Positions 1 through 10,241 of a DNA stretch of 64,000 nucleotides are shown in pieces. The DNA lies in contig JADHSM010000005.1 in assembly GCA_016776905.1 (NCBI GenBank), forward strand, positions 1-64,000, written 5' to 3'. Both the position numbers and the translations under genes were made by a program. The stretch is from Planctomycetota bacterium. GTDB lineage: Bacteria > Planctomycetota > UBA8108 > UBA1146. The notes below the pieces were generated by a model. It searched no databases, had not been told where the DNA came from, and saw nothing but the letters and a program-made list of their open reading frames with translations. Each line of letters starts with the position of its first letter. Position 1 is the first letter of the stretch.

Positions 1-3000
1 CAGCGCCACAGGCACCGGCATCATTTGTCGAAGCCAAGTCTCCGCTAAGGCCAGAGATCGTGGGATTCTCGTCGTCTGTAATGGTGACGTCGAATGATCC
101 ACTCAGTTCGTTATTGTGAATATCAACAGCCGTGTACGTTACGGTTGTGGTTCCAACTTCGAAGAAGTCGCCACTGTCATGAGTACTCGTGAAGGACTGG
201 ATTTCACAGTTATCTGCTGCTGTTGGGTTCGTCCAAGCTATGACAGCGCCACAGGCACCGGCATCATTTGTCGAAGCCAGGTCTCCGCTGAGTCCAGAGA
301 TCGTTGGATTCTCGGCGTCAGCAACATCCACCTGGAAAGACTCTTGTTTTTCATTACCGTAAATATCAATGGCTGTGTATGTCACAGTCGTTGATCCAAC
401 TTCAAAGAAGTCTCCACTGGCGTGGGTACTCGTGAAGGACTGGACTTCACAGTTATCGTCGGCAGAGGGATCAGTCCAAGTAATGAGCGCACCACATTGC
501 CCGGCGTCGTTATCGACACTGACGTCGGCACTCATGCCGCTGATCGAAGGTACTTCATTATCTGTGATACTGATCATGAACTCAGAGGTGCTTATGTTGC
601 CATGAATGTCTTCTGCTGTGTACTTCACGACAGTGTCGCCTACAGGGAAGAAGTCTCCTGAAGCATGATCTGAAGTGAAAGAAGCCACCAGACAGTTATC
701 AGTAGCAGAAGGCTCAGTCCATGTTGAGACGGCACCGCACTGACCAGCATCATTATTGACCTGAATGTTGTTCGGCATGTCGCTAATCAAAGGATTCTCG
801 TCATCAGTGACTGTCACTGAGAACTCCGCACTGTATTCATTTCCATGAATATCTGAAGTGGCGTATGTCACCACTGTTGTACCTACAAGGAAGGTATCTC
901 CAGGCAAGTGCGAGGAAGACGATTCGAGGATTTCGCAATTGTCTTGCGGCACCGGTGCAGGCCAAATCACGGCTGAAGAGCATTGTCCAGCTTCAGCAGT
1001 GATCGAAATATCAAGCGGCATTCCTGCGATGGTCGGATCTTCGTTATCGATCACTGTCACGAAGAACTTCTCACTGGAGAAGTTACCGTGAATATCGATC
1101 GCCGTGTAAGTCACGACATGAAGGCCCACTTCAAAGAAGGAACCGTTATCAATACTCGGCTCGAATGTATTCACCTGACAGTTGTCAGTTGCAGTCGGCT
1201 CGATCCAGGACACTAATGCCCCACATTGACCGAAATCATTATTGAGCTGAATGGATTGCGGCATTTCAGTAATCGCCGGGTTCTCAAGATCTTCAACGGT
1301 GACTATGAAACTGGCATCTGTGCTGTTTCCATGAATATCAGTCACGGTCAGATTGACGGTAGTGTCTCCAACAATGAACTGATCACCTGATTGGTGGCTC
1401 AGAACAATATTGTCTACTGAACAGTTATCTTGAGCCTGAGGCTCGGACCAGGAGACGTTAGCGCCACATTCACCGGTGTCATTCGCGACCGTAACTCTGT
1501 CAGGAAGCGCAATGAACTGGGGATTTTCGTCATCTTCGACGGTGACAGAGAATGCACCTGTCGAACTATTACCATGGATATCCAAAGCAGTGTAGGTGAC
1601 CAAGGTTGTACCTACAGGGAAGGTATCTCCTGATTGATGATCGGATGTCAGTGAAGCCACTTCGCAGTTATCTGTAGCACTTGCTGCGCTCCACGTAACC
1701 AGAGCTTCACAAACTCCTGGGTCTGCTGTTTGAACAATATTGGCGGACAGTCCGTTAATGACAGGGTTTTCGTCATCTGTCACGGTGACTTGGAACTGCT
1801 CGGAAATCTCATTTCCGTAGAGATCTTCAGCGGTGTAGACCACGGTGTGAGATCCCACGTCGAAGAAGTCTCCTGGGTTATGTGTAGAACTTACAGTTAC
1901 CATGTCGCAGTTGTCAGTCGCTGAAGGATCAGTCCAACTTACACTCGCGCCACAGAGACCATTCTCAGCAGTGATTTGGATATCACCGGATACTCCAAGG
2001 AGTACCGGGTTCTCTTCATCATTGACAGTAATCTGGAACGTTTCTGTCTTCATGTTTCCAGTAGAATCTGTTGCCGTGAGAGTCACGGTTGTCAGACCAA
2101 CTGGGAACAAATCACCACTATTGTGCGAACTCGTAAAGTTACTGATTGCACAGTTGTCTTGAGGATTCGGCGCTGCCCATGTAGCAACTGCACCACAGAC
2201 ACCAGCGTCATTGGTTAAAACCATATCGGTTGGTACGTCAAGAATCTCAGGTAGCTCCTGATCTTCCACCGTAACAATGAAGCTTTGGCTGCTAGCGTTT
2301 CCGTGGATATCCGTAACGGTATAGGTCACTGCCGTTTCACCGATCGGAAGCATGGATCCACTTTCAACACTCGCTACGAGTGTTGCAACACCACAGTTAT
2401 CCGAGGTATCTGGAGTAGTCCAGGAGGTGGTTCCAAGACATATGCCCGGCTCTGTTCCAACTGTAACTCTTGGTGGAAGATTGGTGATAACAGGCAACTC
2501 AAGATCGGTCACTGTAATCAGAATCGATTCTTGGTGGGAATTCCCGTTGTCATCCGTAATCGTAAAGGTGACTTCAGTGGTACCCACGTCGAAGTGCTCA
2601 CCAGATTGTCTATCTGATTCAATACTCGCTACTCCACAGTTATCAGTACCTAATGCACTTTCCCATTCTGCCATTGCCGAGCATAGACCGGCTTCAGCAA
2701 TGAGATCAATGTCACTAGGCATAGAAGTGAAGACAGGAAGTTCGGCATCGGTAACGACGACTTCAAAAGAAACTACTGTTTCATTGAAGTGAATGTCTGT
2801 CGTCGAAAGTGTGACCGTTGTTGAGCCAAGTGGGAAGATTTCACCAGATTGATGGGACTCATTGAAACTGAGAATCCCACAGTTATCTGTCGCGAATGCG
2901 TCTTCCCAATGGGCGGCAGCTTCGCAAAGACCTAGCTCTGTGTTGACTTCAACAACAAGCGGAACCGGAGAAATAACGGGCATTTCTGAATCGGTTACGG

Positions 3001-5180
3001 AAATGACAAACGAATGTTCCGTCATGTTTCCGTGAACATCCGTAGCAGTGTACGTCACAGTGGTGACACCCACTTCAAAGACAGTTCCACGAAGGTTGCT
3101 GGTAGAGAGACTAAAGATTTCACAGTTGTCAGCGACGACAGGGATTTCCCAATCGACTATGGTTGTGCAAATTCCAGGCTCTGTAGTTGTTTCAATCGAA
3201 TCGGGAACACTGACAAAGACAGGGGCTTCATTATCAAGAATAGTAACAATGAGTGACTCTTCACTCGTATTACCGTGAATATCAGTCACGGTGTATGTCA
3301 CTAGAGTATTACCCACATCGAAAGACCAACCAGGCTGGTGGGTAGATTCGATACCGGCAACCTCGCAGTTGTCTTCAGCCGTAGGTTCGTCCCATGTTGC
3401 AATACCTGCACAGAAACCTTCACTATTTGTAAAGGTGACCTGACCAATGAGACCTATCAGCTCAGGGCTCTCATCGTCATTCACCGTAACAATGAAACTT
3501 TCTGAGTGTTGAAGACCAGTGTCATCGGTCGCAGTGTATGTCACTGTTGTGGACCCAACTGGGAAGAAGCTTCCACTTGGGTGGGTCGAAGAAAGATCAC
3601 TCACTGAACAGTTATCCCAAGCATTGGGTTCGGTCCAAGTGATGATTGCACCACAATCTCCGGCGTCATTAGTTGAGAGAATGTCATCTGGAAGGTTATC
3701 AATCTCAGGCTGATCAACATCATGAATGGTAACGAGGAATGAATCTTCGCTAACATTTCCATTCACGTCAGTGACTGTGTATACGACAGTGGTAGTTCCC
3801 ACAGGGAACTCAATTCCAGAAGCATGACTTGAAACAATACTCTCGACGCCACAATTGTCGGAAGCACTCGGCTCAGGCCAAGCGAGATTAGCGCCGCAAA
3901 GTCCAAGAAGGTTATCTGTGGTCAAATCGACAGGAAGACCAGATATTTCAGGAAGTTCAGCGTCGACAACTGTGACGTTGAAGGACTCAACTGTAATGTT
4001 TCCATGAATATCTTGAGCCGTGTACACCACTTCTGTAGTACCCACGGAGTAAAGGCCAGGCGTATGATTGGCAACGAAATTCAACATTCCGCAGTTATCA
4101 GCAGCTTCAGGCTCTTCCCATGTCACCATTGTGTCACATGCACCTTGATCAGCATTAATGGTGATGTCTTCAGGCATACGAGATACCAACGGTGCGGTGT
4201 TATCTTCGACGGTAACGGTGAAACCAACCTCAACAAGGTTGGAGTTTCCATCGTCAACGTTGAGTGTCACCAAAGTGGTTCCAACTTCGAAAATGTGACC
4301 CGACTGAAGATTTGAAGTAAGCGCAGGAGCACCACAGTTATCTGCAAGTGCCGGTTGATCCCAGAAGTATGCTGCACCACAAAGATCTTCATCATTGTTA
4401 AGAACAACACTCGCAGGAGCATTCGCTATTGTCGGATTTTCGTTATCAATAACCGTCAGCTCGAAGGATGCTACTGCAGTATTTCCTGAAGCATCCGTTG
4501 CTGTGTATGTCACCAATGTCGTACCTACAGTGAAAGACATCCCGGACGGATGACTGGCTTCACCTTGAACACCGGGACAGTTGTCCTCGAATGTAGGTAC
4601 TGGCCAGCTGACCTGTGCGGTGCACAGACCAGGATTACTGTTTACGAACACAGGTCCTGGTAGGCCCTGAATCGTTGGTAAGTCTGCATCAGAGACGGTC
4701 ACACTGAAGGAGTGTGTCGTCGAGTTTCCATTTAGATCTGTGGCAGTGTAGGTCACAGTGGTCACTCCAACAGGGAATGTTGAAGTTGCAGAGTGATCAC
4801 TCGTCAAGGATTGGATACCGCAGTTATCAGCGGCAGTAGGCTCAACCCAATCAGCGGCTGCGCTGCAAGACCCCGGCTCATTATCCAGGCTAATATCTGC
4901 AGGCCCACCAATGATCGTCGGAAGCTGATCGTCGGTGACTGTGATCGTGAAGTTTGCTGTGGCTACATTTCCACTGACATCTGTTGCCGTGTAAGTAACA
5001 ACCGTGTCTCCGACAGGGAACGATGCCCCTGAATCATGAGAGGATGTCACTGATTCAACTCCACAATCGTCTGTAACGGTCGGCTCATCCCAGGTTGCCG
5101 TTTCTGCGCATTCTCCTTGGGCAGCCAGCAAGCTGATTCCGGTGCTCAAGCCCGTAATCGTGGGCAATGTTGTATCAGCA
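1..5180 (-). repeat. HYR repeat array, period about 243 bp
   Basis: About 21 tandem units of roughly 243 bp are visible through the recurring antisense of VTYTATD (for example near 130, 371, 615, 855, 1588, 3043, 3530, 4500, 4743 and 4986). The units nearest the left edge are nearly identical at the DNA level (1-75 against 244-318), while units further right are diverged. This suggests recent expansion at the C-terminal side of the array. Confidence 0.9.
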
Positions 5181-7348
5181 TCGGTTTGACACTCGTCAGG
5201 TACGCCATTTCCGTCGCAATCCAGTGCACCTGCTGCGACGTCGCACTCGTCAGGAATACCGTTTCCTTCACAGTCGGAACTGATTCCAGCAAGGATATCG
5301 CAAGAGTCAATGATTCCATTCTCGTTACAGTCAAACTCAGTACCACTGATAAGCTCACACTCATCAGGCACGAGGTCACCGTCACAGTCTGAGGAAACGC
5401 CGTAAGCGACGTCACAGATGTCCGGGTAATCGTTATTGTTGCAGTCCTGTGCGGTTCCATTCTCGATCTCACAAAGGTCAAGAATCGTATTGGAATTACA
5501 ATCGCTGTAGAATCCATGAATGATGTCGCAGACGTCTAGCAATCCATTGCTGTTACAGTCGTCTTCGTCACCAGATTCGATTTCACAGCCATCAGGGATA
5601 GAGTTGTTGTTACAGTCACTATCTGTGCCAGCGCTCAGGTCGCACTGGTCGAGTACACTGTTTCCATTGCAGTCGAATGCAGTTCCTGCATCGATTTCAC
5701 AACTATCCTCAATACCGTTTTGGTTACAGTCATCTTCACAATCGTCGGGGATTCCATTGATATTACAATCTGGTGAATCTCCATTGGCGATATCGCATGA
5801 GTCGATGACGTCGTTCAAGTTACAATCAAGCTCGGATCCATCTGCTAACTGGCAAGAATCCGGAATCCCATCTCCATTACAATCTGACAGTTCACCGTCA
5901 GCGATCTGGCATGAGTCGGGGGTTCCATCCTGATTACAATCTTGAGAAGTTCCTGAATAAATATCACAGGGATCATCGACTCCGTTGTTATCACAATCAG
6001 CAAGCTGAATGAGACGGTCGATGGCTACATAGTCGTCAACAATGCTACTTCCTGCGACCCAACGGCCTCCCGAAGCAACCGACTCTCCAAAAAGGTCACC
6101 AGAGACTGCTGTTGCCGGAATGAAGATCGTTTGTTGATAAACATCATTAGAATCTTGTTGGTAAACATGAATTTGTCCACGGTTACTTCCTGCTCGCCAT
6201 GCGCTAGCAGCAAAGCCATCCGAAGCGAGAGCAACGTCGAAACCAAGCTTGTGATTACTAGAATCACCAAGGACTACCGTTGTTACCTCGAATACATTTG
6301 GAGATCTCGTGAACAAGTGCACCTCTCCCCGGGCACCTGAACCACTCTCAGGAGCTCCAACGAGGAGTTGGCTCCCAATCATATCTATAGATTCACCAAA
6401 CTTGCCACCTTCTGTAGCAGCGATGGAGGTCACCTTTTGGGAGAATGCCCAAAGGGTCGACGAGAAAGCTTTGTAGATGTAGACCGCACCGGCATCGTCG
6501 TTAGGACCGACATCTGCTCTGGGGTCCGAAACAGCAAGGAAATCGCCATCGATCTCAACAGAAGAAGCAAACTGCTTCTCACCGTCTGAATCGGGGGACT
6601 GAATCAATTGGCCCAGTTCCCAGATTTGCCCATTGAAGCTGTAGAGGTAAACGGATCCGGAATCACTCGTGGTCTGTGCATACCATGCACCCACTGCGAT
6701 AACATCACCCTGAACATCGACCGAGACACCGAATTCAGCGTCATGGTTGCTACCATCTGGCTCAAGCTGCTGCTCAAGGTTCCAATTCATCCCATCTCTA
6801 CGGTAAACATAGACCGAACCCTCATTAGAGGATCCAGAGTTGGAAGAACCAGGAGCACCGACAACGAGAACATCGTCTGTGATCGCAACACTGTAGCCGT
6901 ATTCATCTGAAGCATTCTGAATAGGTGCCTGAAGCATCCCTCCAGAAACCCAGCGGCTACCAATATTTCGGTAGAGATAAACGGCTCCTACAGACTCTCC
7001 ACCAGAGGAATGCTCTGGGGCTCCTATGGCGAGCCAATTGGACGTCATATCCATGGCTTTTCCATAGTCTTCAGAATCTAAACCTTCCAGGAGATCTTCC
7101 AACGCGCCTTCACAAGCGTCGAGGATGAGATCCTGGTTGCAGTCCAGACTCTGATCGAGACTGATCTGGCACTCGTCAGGAGTGCCGTTGTTGTCGCAAT
7201 CGTCGCTAAAGTACTCAGCGATATCACAACTATCGAGGATTCCGTTCCCATTACAGTCTTCTGTAGGCTCGCACTGCGCGCCTGCGAATGAAGAAACTAC
7301 AACGAGGTGAATCACTAACACCAGGAAGGCGAGGGGAGACGTCTTCAT
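1..7348 (-). CDS. Giant secreted HYR-repeat protein, 3' end beyond window
   Basis: An open frame of about 2449 codons runs from an ATG at 7348 to the left edge without a stop. GGAGGT lies 6 nt before the ATG. The order of parts is: a signal peptide (MKTSPLAFLVL... ending near FAGAQ); three short DCNxNGxxDxC-type segments; an FG-GAP/VCBS-like propeller (about 6010-7110, repeats with LAIGAP, VVGAPG, GSVYVYR); about 15 more DCNxNGxPDxC segments (about 5180-6000), which look calcium-binding and disulfide-bonded; and about 21 complete HYR domains of roughly 81 residues plus a partial one at the edge. Each HYR unit has a CxA.V.W motif, a D.C motif and a VTYTATD...GN strand. HYR is an Ig-like fold linked to adhesion. 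I infer a cell-surface or matrix protein. Its missing C-terminus may be a dockerin-like module, as in the paralogue at 28274-35227. Confidence 0.93.
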   Translation of the reverse strand, partial: MKTSPLAFLVLVIHLVVVSSFAGAQCEPTEDCNGNGILDSCDIAEYFSDDCDNNGTPDECQISLDQSLDCNQDLILDACEGALEDLLEGLDSEDYGKAMDMTSNWLAIGAPEHSSGGESVGAVYLYRNIGSRWVSGGMLQAPIQNASDEYGYSVAITDDVLVVGAPGSSNSGSSNEGSVYVYRRDGMNWNLEQQLEPDGSNHDAEFGVSVDVQGDVIAVGAWYAQTTSDSGSVYLYSFNGQIWELGQLIQSPDSDGEKQFASSVEIDGDFLAVSDPRADVGPNDDAGAVYIYKAFSSTLWAFSQKVTSIAATEGGKFGESIDMIGSQLLVGAPESGSGARGEVHLFTRSPNVFEVTTVVLGDSSNHKLGFDVALASDGFAASAWRAGSNRGQIHVYQQDSNDVYQQTIFIPATAVSGDLFGESVASGGRWVAGSSIVDDYVAIDRLIQLADCDNNGVDDPCDIYSGTSQDCNQDGTPDSCQIADGELSDCNGDGIPDSCQLADGSELDCNLNDVIDSCDIANGDSPDCNINGIPDDCEDDCNQNGIEDSCEIDAGTAFDCNGNSVLDQCDLSAGTDSDCNNNSIPDGCEIESGDEDDCNSNGLLDVCDIIHGFYSDCNSNTILDLCEIENGTAQDCNNNDYPDICDVAYGVSSDCDGDLVPDECELISGTEFDCNENGIIDSCDILAGISSDCEGNGIPDECDVAAGALDCDGNGVPDECQTDADTTLPTITGLSTGISLLAAQGECAETATWDEPTVTDDCGVESVTSSHDSGASFPVGDTVVTYTATDVSGNVATANFTITVTDDQLPTIIGGPADISLDNEPGSCSAAADWVEPTAADNCGIQSLTSDHSATSTFPVGVTTVTYTATDLNGNSTTHSFSVTVSDADLPTIQGLPGPVFVNSNPGLCTAQVSWPVPTFEDNCPGVQGEASHPSGMSFTVGTTLVTYTATDASGNTAVASFELTVIDNENPTIANAPASVVLNNDEDLCGAAYFWDQPALADNCGAPALTSNLQSGHIFEVGTTLVTLNVDDGNSNLVEVGFTVTVEDNTAPLVSRMPEDITINADQGACDTMVTWEEPEAADNCGMLNFVANHTPGLYSVGTTEVVYTAQDIHGNITVESFNVTVVDAELPEISGLPVDLTTDNLLGLCGANLAWPEPSASDNCGVESIVSSHASGIEFPVGTTTVVYTVTDVNGNVSEDSFLVTIHDVDQPEIDNLPDDILSTNDAGDCGAIITWTEPNAWDNCSVSDLSSTHPSGSFFPVGSTTVTYTATDDTGLQHSESFIVTVNDDESPELIGLIGQVTFTNSEGFCAGIATWDEPTAEDNCEVAGIESTHQPGWSFDVGNTLVTYTVTDIHGNTSEESLIVTILDNEAPVFVSVPDSIETTTEPGICTTIVDWEIPVVADNCEIFSLSTSNLRGTVFEVGVTTVTYTATDVHGNMTEHSFVISVTDSEMPVISPVPLVVEVNTELGLCEAAAHWEDAFATDNCGILSFNESHQSGEIFPLGSTTVTLSTTDIHFNETVVSFEVVVTDAELPVFTSMPSDIDLIAEAGLCSAMAEWESALGTDNCGVASIESDRQSGEHFDVGTTEVTFTITDDNGNSHQESILITVTDLELPVITNLPPRVTVGTEPGICLGTTSWTTPDTSDNCGVATLVASVESGSMLPIGETAVTYTVTDIHGNASSQSFIVTVEDQELPEILDVPTDMVLTNDAGVCGAVATWAAPNPQDNCAISNFTSSHNSGDLFPVGLTTVTLTATDSTGNMKTETFQITVNDEENPVLLGVSGDIQITAENGLCGASVSWTDPSATDNCDMVTVSSTHNPGDFFDVGSHTVVYTAEDLYGNEISEQFQVTVTDDENPVINGLSANIVQTADPGVCEALVTWSAASATDNCEVASLTSDHQSGDTFPVGTTLVTYTALDIHGNSSTGAFSVTVEDDENPQFIALPDRVTVANDTGECGANVSWSEPQAQDNCSVDNIVLSHQSGDQFIVGDTTVNLTVTDIHGNSTDASFIVTVEDLENPAITEMPQSIQLNNDFGQCGALVSWIEPTATDNCQVNTFEPSIDNGSFFEVGLHVVTYTAIDIHGNFSSEKFFVTVIDNEDPTIAGMPLDISITAEAGQCSSAVIWPAPVPQDNCEILESSSSHLPGDTFLVGTTVVTYATSDIHGNEYSAEFSVTVTDDENPLISDMPNNIQVNNDAGQCGAVSTWTEPSATDNCLVASFTSDHASGDFFPVGDTVVKYTAEDIHGNISTSEFMISITDNEVPSISGMSADVSVDNDAGQCGALITWTDPSADDNCEVQSFTSTHASGDFFEVGSTTVTYTAIDIYGNEKQESFQVDVADAENPTISGLSGDLASTNDAGACGAVIAWTNPTAADNCEIQSFTSTHDSGDFFEVGTTTVTYTAVDIHNNELSGSFDVTITDDENPTISGLSGDLASTNDAGACGA
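5180..6000 (-). repeat. DCNxNGxPDxC segment array in the giant protein
   Basis: About fifteen consecutive segments of 15-20 residues carry the pattern D-C-[ND]-x-[ND]-x-[IVL]-x-D-x-C, separated by short linkers such as IADG or IENG. The spacing of Asp/Asn resembles a calcium-binding loop, and each segment carries two cysteines. They link the N-terminal propeller to the HYR array. The same array, reduced to four copies, is in the second giant protein. Confidence 0.8.
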
Positions 7349-7798
7349 GGTTTTACCTCCAAAATAATCTGCATTATGCAGATCAATAGGTTGCATTCAG
7401 GCCGGTGCAAAATGCACAAGCCAAGAAACTTGATGGTGATGTTTACTTTGGTGCTAAAAACTCAGCAGTAAGAACACATGTTGACTCAGTTAGGCAGGAA
7501 CCTGCTTGTGTGAGCCGTTGGCAGTGACTTGCTTTCGCAGGTTTGGCCAAGTGATCTCATGAATTGTCCTCTGGAAGAGAATATCTAATGTATCCCTGAG
7601 GCATGATCTGGCTAGTGTACTAATGCTTATATGTGCTAAAGACGATTTATTTTTCAGGCATGCATTCTGCGTGTTGGAAATTTCGGAAATGATTTCCGGA
7701 TGATGGTCTTCTATCGATATTGATCAGCACTTTGATCAGTGTATTTCTTTCCGAAACAGCTCACACCTTCATCAATAATCTACGCCTTAGATACGAAG
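7349..7798. other. Intergenic region, no gene seen
   Basis: These 450 bp separate hemG from the giant HYR gene, both on the minus strand, so they should hold the HYR gene's promoter. I see no supported gene. A short perfect inverted repeat, CGGAAATgATTTCCG, lies at 7684-7698 about 100 bp past the hemG stop. It has no U-tract and is a weak terminator candidate at best. Confidence 0.5.
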
Positions 7799-9166
7799 CT
7801 ATTGGGAAGCGTTATGAAGAATGCGACTTGCCGCTTCTATTCCTGAAGTGGCGCAGTTCTCCAACGAAATACCGTCCAAATATCCACCCGCGAGTTCAAC
7901 TCCCGGGAGCTGTAACAATGAATGACGGATCGCTGCAACTTTTCGACTATGACCTCTCTGCTGCTGAGGAATCGCAGCCTTGGCCCTTTTTATTTCAATC
8001 CACTGCGGACGAAAAGCTTCTCCATAAACATGCTTCAACGACTCTAATGCTTGGAGGCGAATCTCTTCATCTGTCCTGTCGACGACTTCCGGATCCCTGA
8101 CTCCACCCATGAAAACAGTCGCCAAGGCTGTACCAGAAGGAGATCTCCAGGGGAAAATCGTCGAGGACCATATCGCTCCCAAGATCCCCATTCCCTGACC
8201 TCTCGGGACAAGGAAACCGAATCCATCCGGTGAGAATCGACTCTCTGAGGGTGCGTATGCAATCTGTACAAGCACCATTGGGGCGTATGAAATCGTATCC
8301 AGAAGCCCACATAGGTGACTGGATTGAGAGGAGAGTATCCTTGCTGCCTGAGCTGCTGGGGACGCCAATATGACGGCATCAAATCCTGACGTATCTCCTT
8401 GATACGCCCCCTCAACGGCTAAATTCCAGACGGAGCCTGAACGGTATAGATCTGTGACGGGAACACTTCCCTGATAGCGATCCCCCAAATCTCGGGCAAG
8501 AGCGTCCGTCAATGACTGCATCCCACCTCGCAACGTTCCAGTCCCCTTGAATGGAACTCCTCCCACTGGGGAAGACCTCAATATTCCAGAGAAGAGGCTC
8601 CCGTGGTCCCGCTCCATCTGCTTCACCTTCGGAGCGAAAGATTCGAGTTCAAGGGACTCAGGAATCCCCCCACTGATGCCAGCCACCATCGAGTCGGCAA
8701 GAATATGAGCCGCCTCTTTACCCAATCTTCGGTGAAAGAACTCTTTCACCGACTCTTCAGGGATCTCTTGAGCAGACTGAAATGGCTCCATCAGCACTCT
8801 CCACCAACCGAATGGAGAGAGTGCTCTAGAAAAGGGAATCCCTAACGGTGATGTAGGCAAGGATCTCAATCGGCCCGCTCTATATACATACCGCTTTTTG
8901 GCCTTGGAATCCGCGCTCACCCAAGTCTCATGAAGTCCTACTTCACGGGCTAACTGAATGAGGTTCGGACTCCGTGGGAGCACGGAATGAGGGCCCCATT
9001 CGAGGAGACAACCATCTCTCTCCGTAGAATGGACCCAACCTCCGGGTCGAGATCCGGACTCAAAGAGCTGGACATGAACTCCTTCACTTTTGAGTTTCCA
9101 TGCCGCCGCTAGACCGGTGATTCCTCCACCGATGACTGCAACCTTTAGGGCTCGATCAGCCTCCAC
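7799..9166 (-). CDS. hemG: Protoporphyrinogen/coproporphyrinogen oxidase, FAD type
   Basis: This oxygen-dependent FAD enzyme oxidises porphyrinogen to porphyrin late in haem synthesis. It has 455 residues. The N-terminus carries the Rossmann dinucleotide motif KVAVIGGGITGLAAAW followed by FESG and a PGGW stretch, as in the HemY/PPOX family. The C-terminus (GYLDGISLENCATSG) is the usual flavin-contacting end. I chose a GTG start at 9166 because GAGGAG lies just upstream and the Rossmann motif then begins at about residue 8; a longer reading would add 25 residues without family support. The start overlaps the hemE stop by 11 bp, so the two are probably translationally coupled. Sequence alone does not tell whether the substrate is protoporphyrinogen IX or coproporphyrinogen III. 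Confidence 0.92.
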   Translation of the reverse strand: MEADRALKVAVIGGGITGLAAAWKLKSEGVHVQLFESGSRPGGWVHSTERDGCLLEWGPHSVLPRSPNLIQLAREVGLHETWVSADSKAKKRYVYRAGRLRSLPTSPLGIPFSRALSPFGWWRVLMEPFQSAQEIPEESVKEFFHRRLGKEAAHILADSMVAGISGGIPESLELESFAPKVKQMERDHGSLFSGILRSSPVGGVPFKGTGTLRGGMQSLTDALARDLGDRYQGSVPVTDLYRSGSVWNLAVEGAYQGDTSGFDAVILASPAAQAARILSSQSSHLCGLLDTISYAPMVLVQIAYAPSESRFSPDGFGFLVPRGQGMGILGAIWSSTIFPWRSPSGTALATVFMGGVRDPEVVDRTDEEIRLQALESLKHVYGEAFRPQWIEIKRAKAAIPQQQRGHSRKVAAIRHSLLQLPGVELAGGYLDGISLENCATSGIEAASRILHNASQ

Positions 9167-10193
9167 GGATCTCCTCGACCACTGCTTGCACATTCGGAAC
9201 TGGAGTCGGAGGAAGAATTCCGTGACCCAGATTAAAGACATGCCCTGGATGATCTTTAAACGCCGCCTGAACAGCCCTTACCCTTTGAAGCAGATCTTCC
9301 TTGGGAGCAAAGAGTGCTTGAGGAGGCAGGTTCCCCTGCAATGCAACACGATCTCCAAACACACTGATCGCTTGTTCTGGTGGAATCATCTCATCGAGGC
9401 CCACAGCTTCGATGCCGACTTCTTTCACCATTCGGGCAATTTTTTCCAGATGGCTACCCGCTCCACGAATGAAGAGAATTCTGGGGACCCCACAACCGTC
9501 GAGTCCTTCCATGATTCTTCTGCAATAATGCAATGAGAATTCATCGAATGCCTGGTGAGAAAGCATGCCTCCCCATGAGTCAAATAACTGGACAGCATTT
9601 GCTCCGGCAGCGATTTGCGCTTTGAGGTACTCGGTTGTGGTATCAGCAATCTTCTCCATCAGAACATGAACATCTGCAGGATTTTCGTAGAGCATTCTTT
9701 GTGCTGCAGCGAATGTTCTGCTGGGAGAGCCTTCAAGGGCATAGCAAGTCAGTGTCCAGGGGGCACCAGCAAACCCCAGCACAGGAACACGACCATTGAC
9801 ATGTCGATGCACTGTTCTAATCACGTCCATCACAAATCCCGTTTTTTCGACAGGATCCGGAATAGATAAAGCGTCGATATCTGCGCGACTCTTCAGCGGA
9901 TCCGTCATACACGGTCCACGGTCACCAAATTCAACACCCAAGCCCATCGCTTCCAATGGTACCAATATGTCACTAAAGATAATGACAGCATCGACGCCCA
10001 GAACCTCTAGCGGCTCTACAGTCACTTCCGCAGCGAGATCAGGGTCCTTACAGAGATCCAGAAAGTTCATACCCTTTCGAATCCTCTGATACCCCGGCAA
10101 GTACCGTCCCGCCTGACGCATAAACCATACGGGGGTTCTTTCTGTTGGCTGACAACGCAACTTTCGGATCAGTAATGAATTCTCAAGATCCAC
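9156..10193 (-). CDS. hemE: Uroporphyrinogen decarboxylase
   Basis: HemE removes the four acetate carboxyls of uroporphyrinogen III to give coproporphyrinogen III in the cytoplasm. The 345 residues match the family length. The first signature PVWFMRQAGRYLPGYQ is at about residues 21-36, and the second family signature region (GFAGAPWTL) is also clear. The start is a GTG at 10193 with an AAAGGG-like site upstream; an ATG 5 nt earlier is out of frame. It sits between hemD and hemG in the haem operon. Confidence 0.96.
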   Translation of the reverse strand: MDLENSLLIRKLRCQPTERTPVWFMRQAGRYLPGYQRIRKGMNFLDLCKDPDLAAEVTVEPLEVLGVDAVIIFSDILVPLEAMGLGVEFGDRGPCMTDPLKSRADIDALSIPDPVEKTGFVMDVIRTVHRHVNGRVPVLGFAGAPWTLTCYALEGSPSRTFAAAQRMLYENPADVHVLMEKIADTTTEYLKAQIAAGANAVQLFDSWGGMLSHQAFDEFSLHYCRRIMEGLDGCGVPRILFIRGAGSHLEKIARMVKEVGIEAVGLDEMIPPEQAISVFGDRVALQGNLPPQALFAPKEDLLQRVRAVQAAFKDHPGHVFNLGHGILPPTPVPNVQAVVEEIRGG

Positions 10194-10241
10194 GGCATAT
10201 CCCTTTCACAGTGTCTATGAGTCCCCAAAGAGGAGTGACCC

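Noticed and set aside
1-5180. CRISPR-like spaced repeats
   Set aside because: The period is about 243 bp and every unit is coding HYR sequence; no short palindromic direct repeats or spacers.
5146-5517. 123-residue frame in the DCN segment region
   Set aside because: It is an out-of-frame reading of the DCNxNGxPDxC array in the giant gene.
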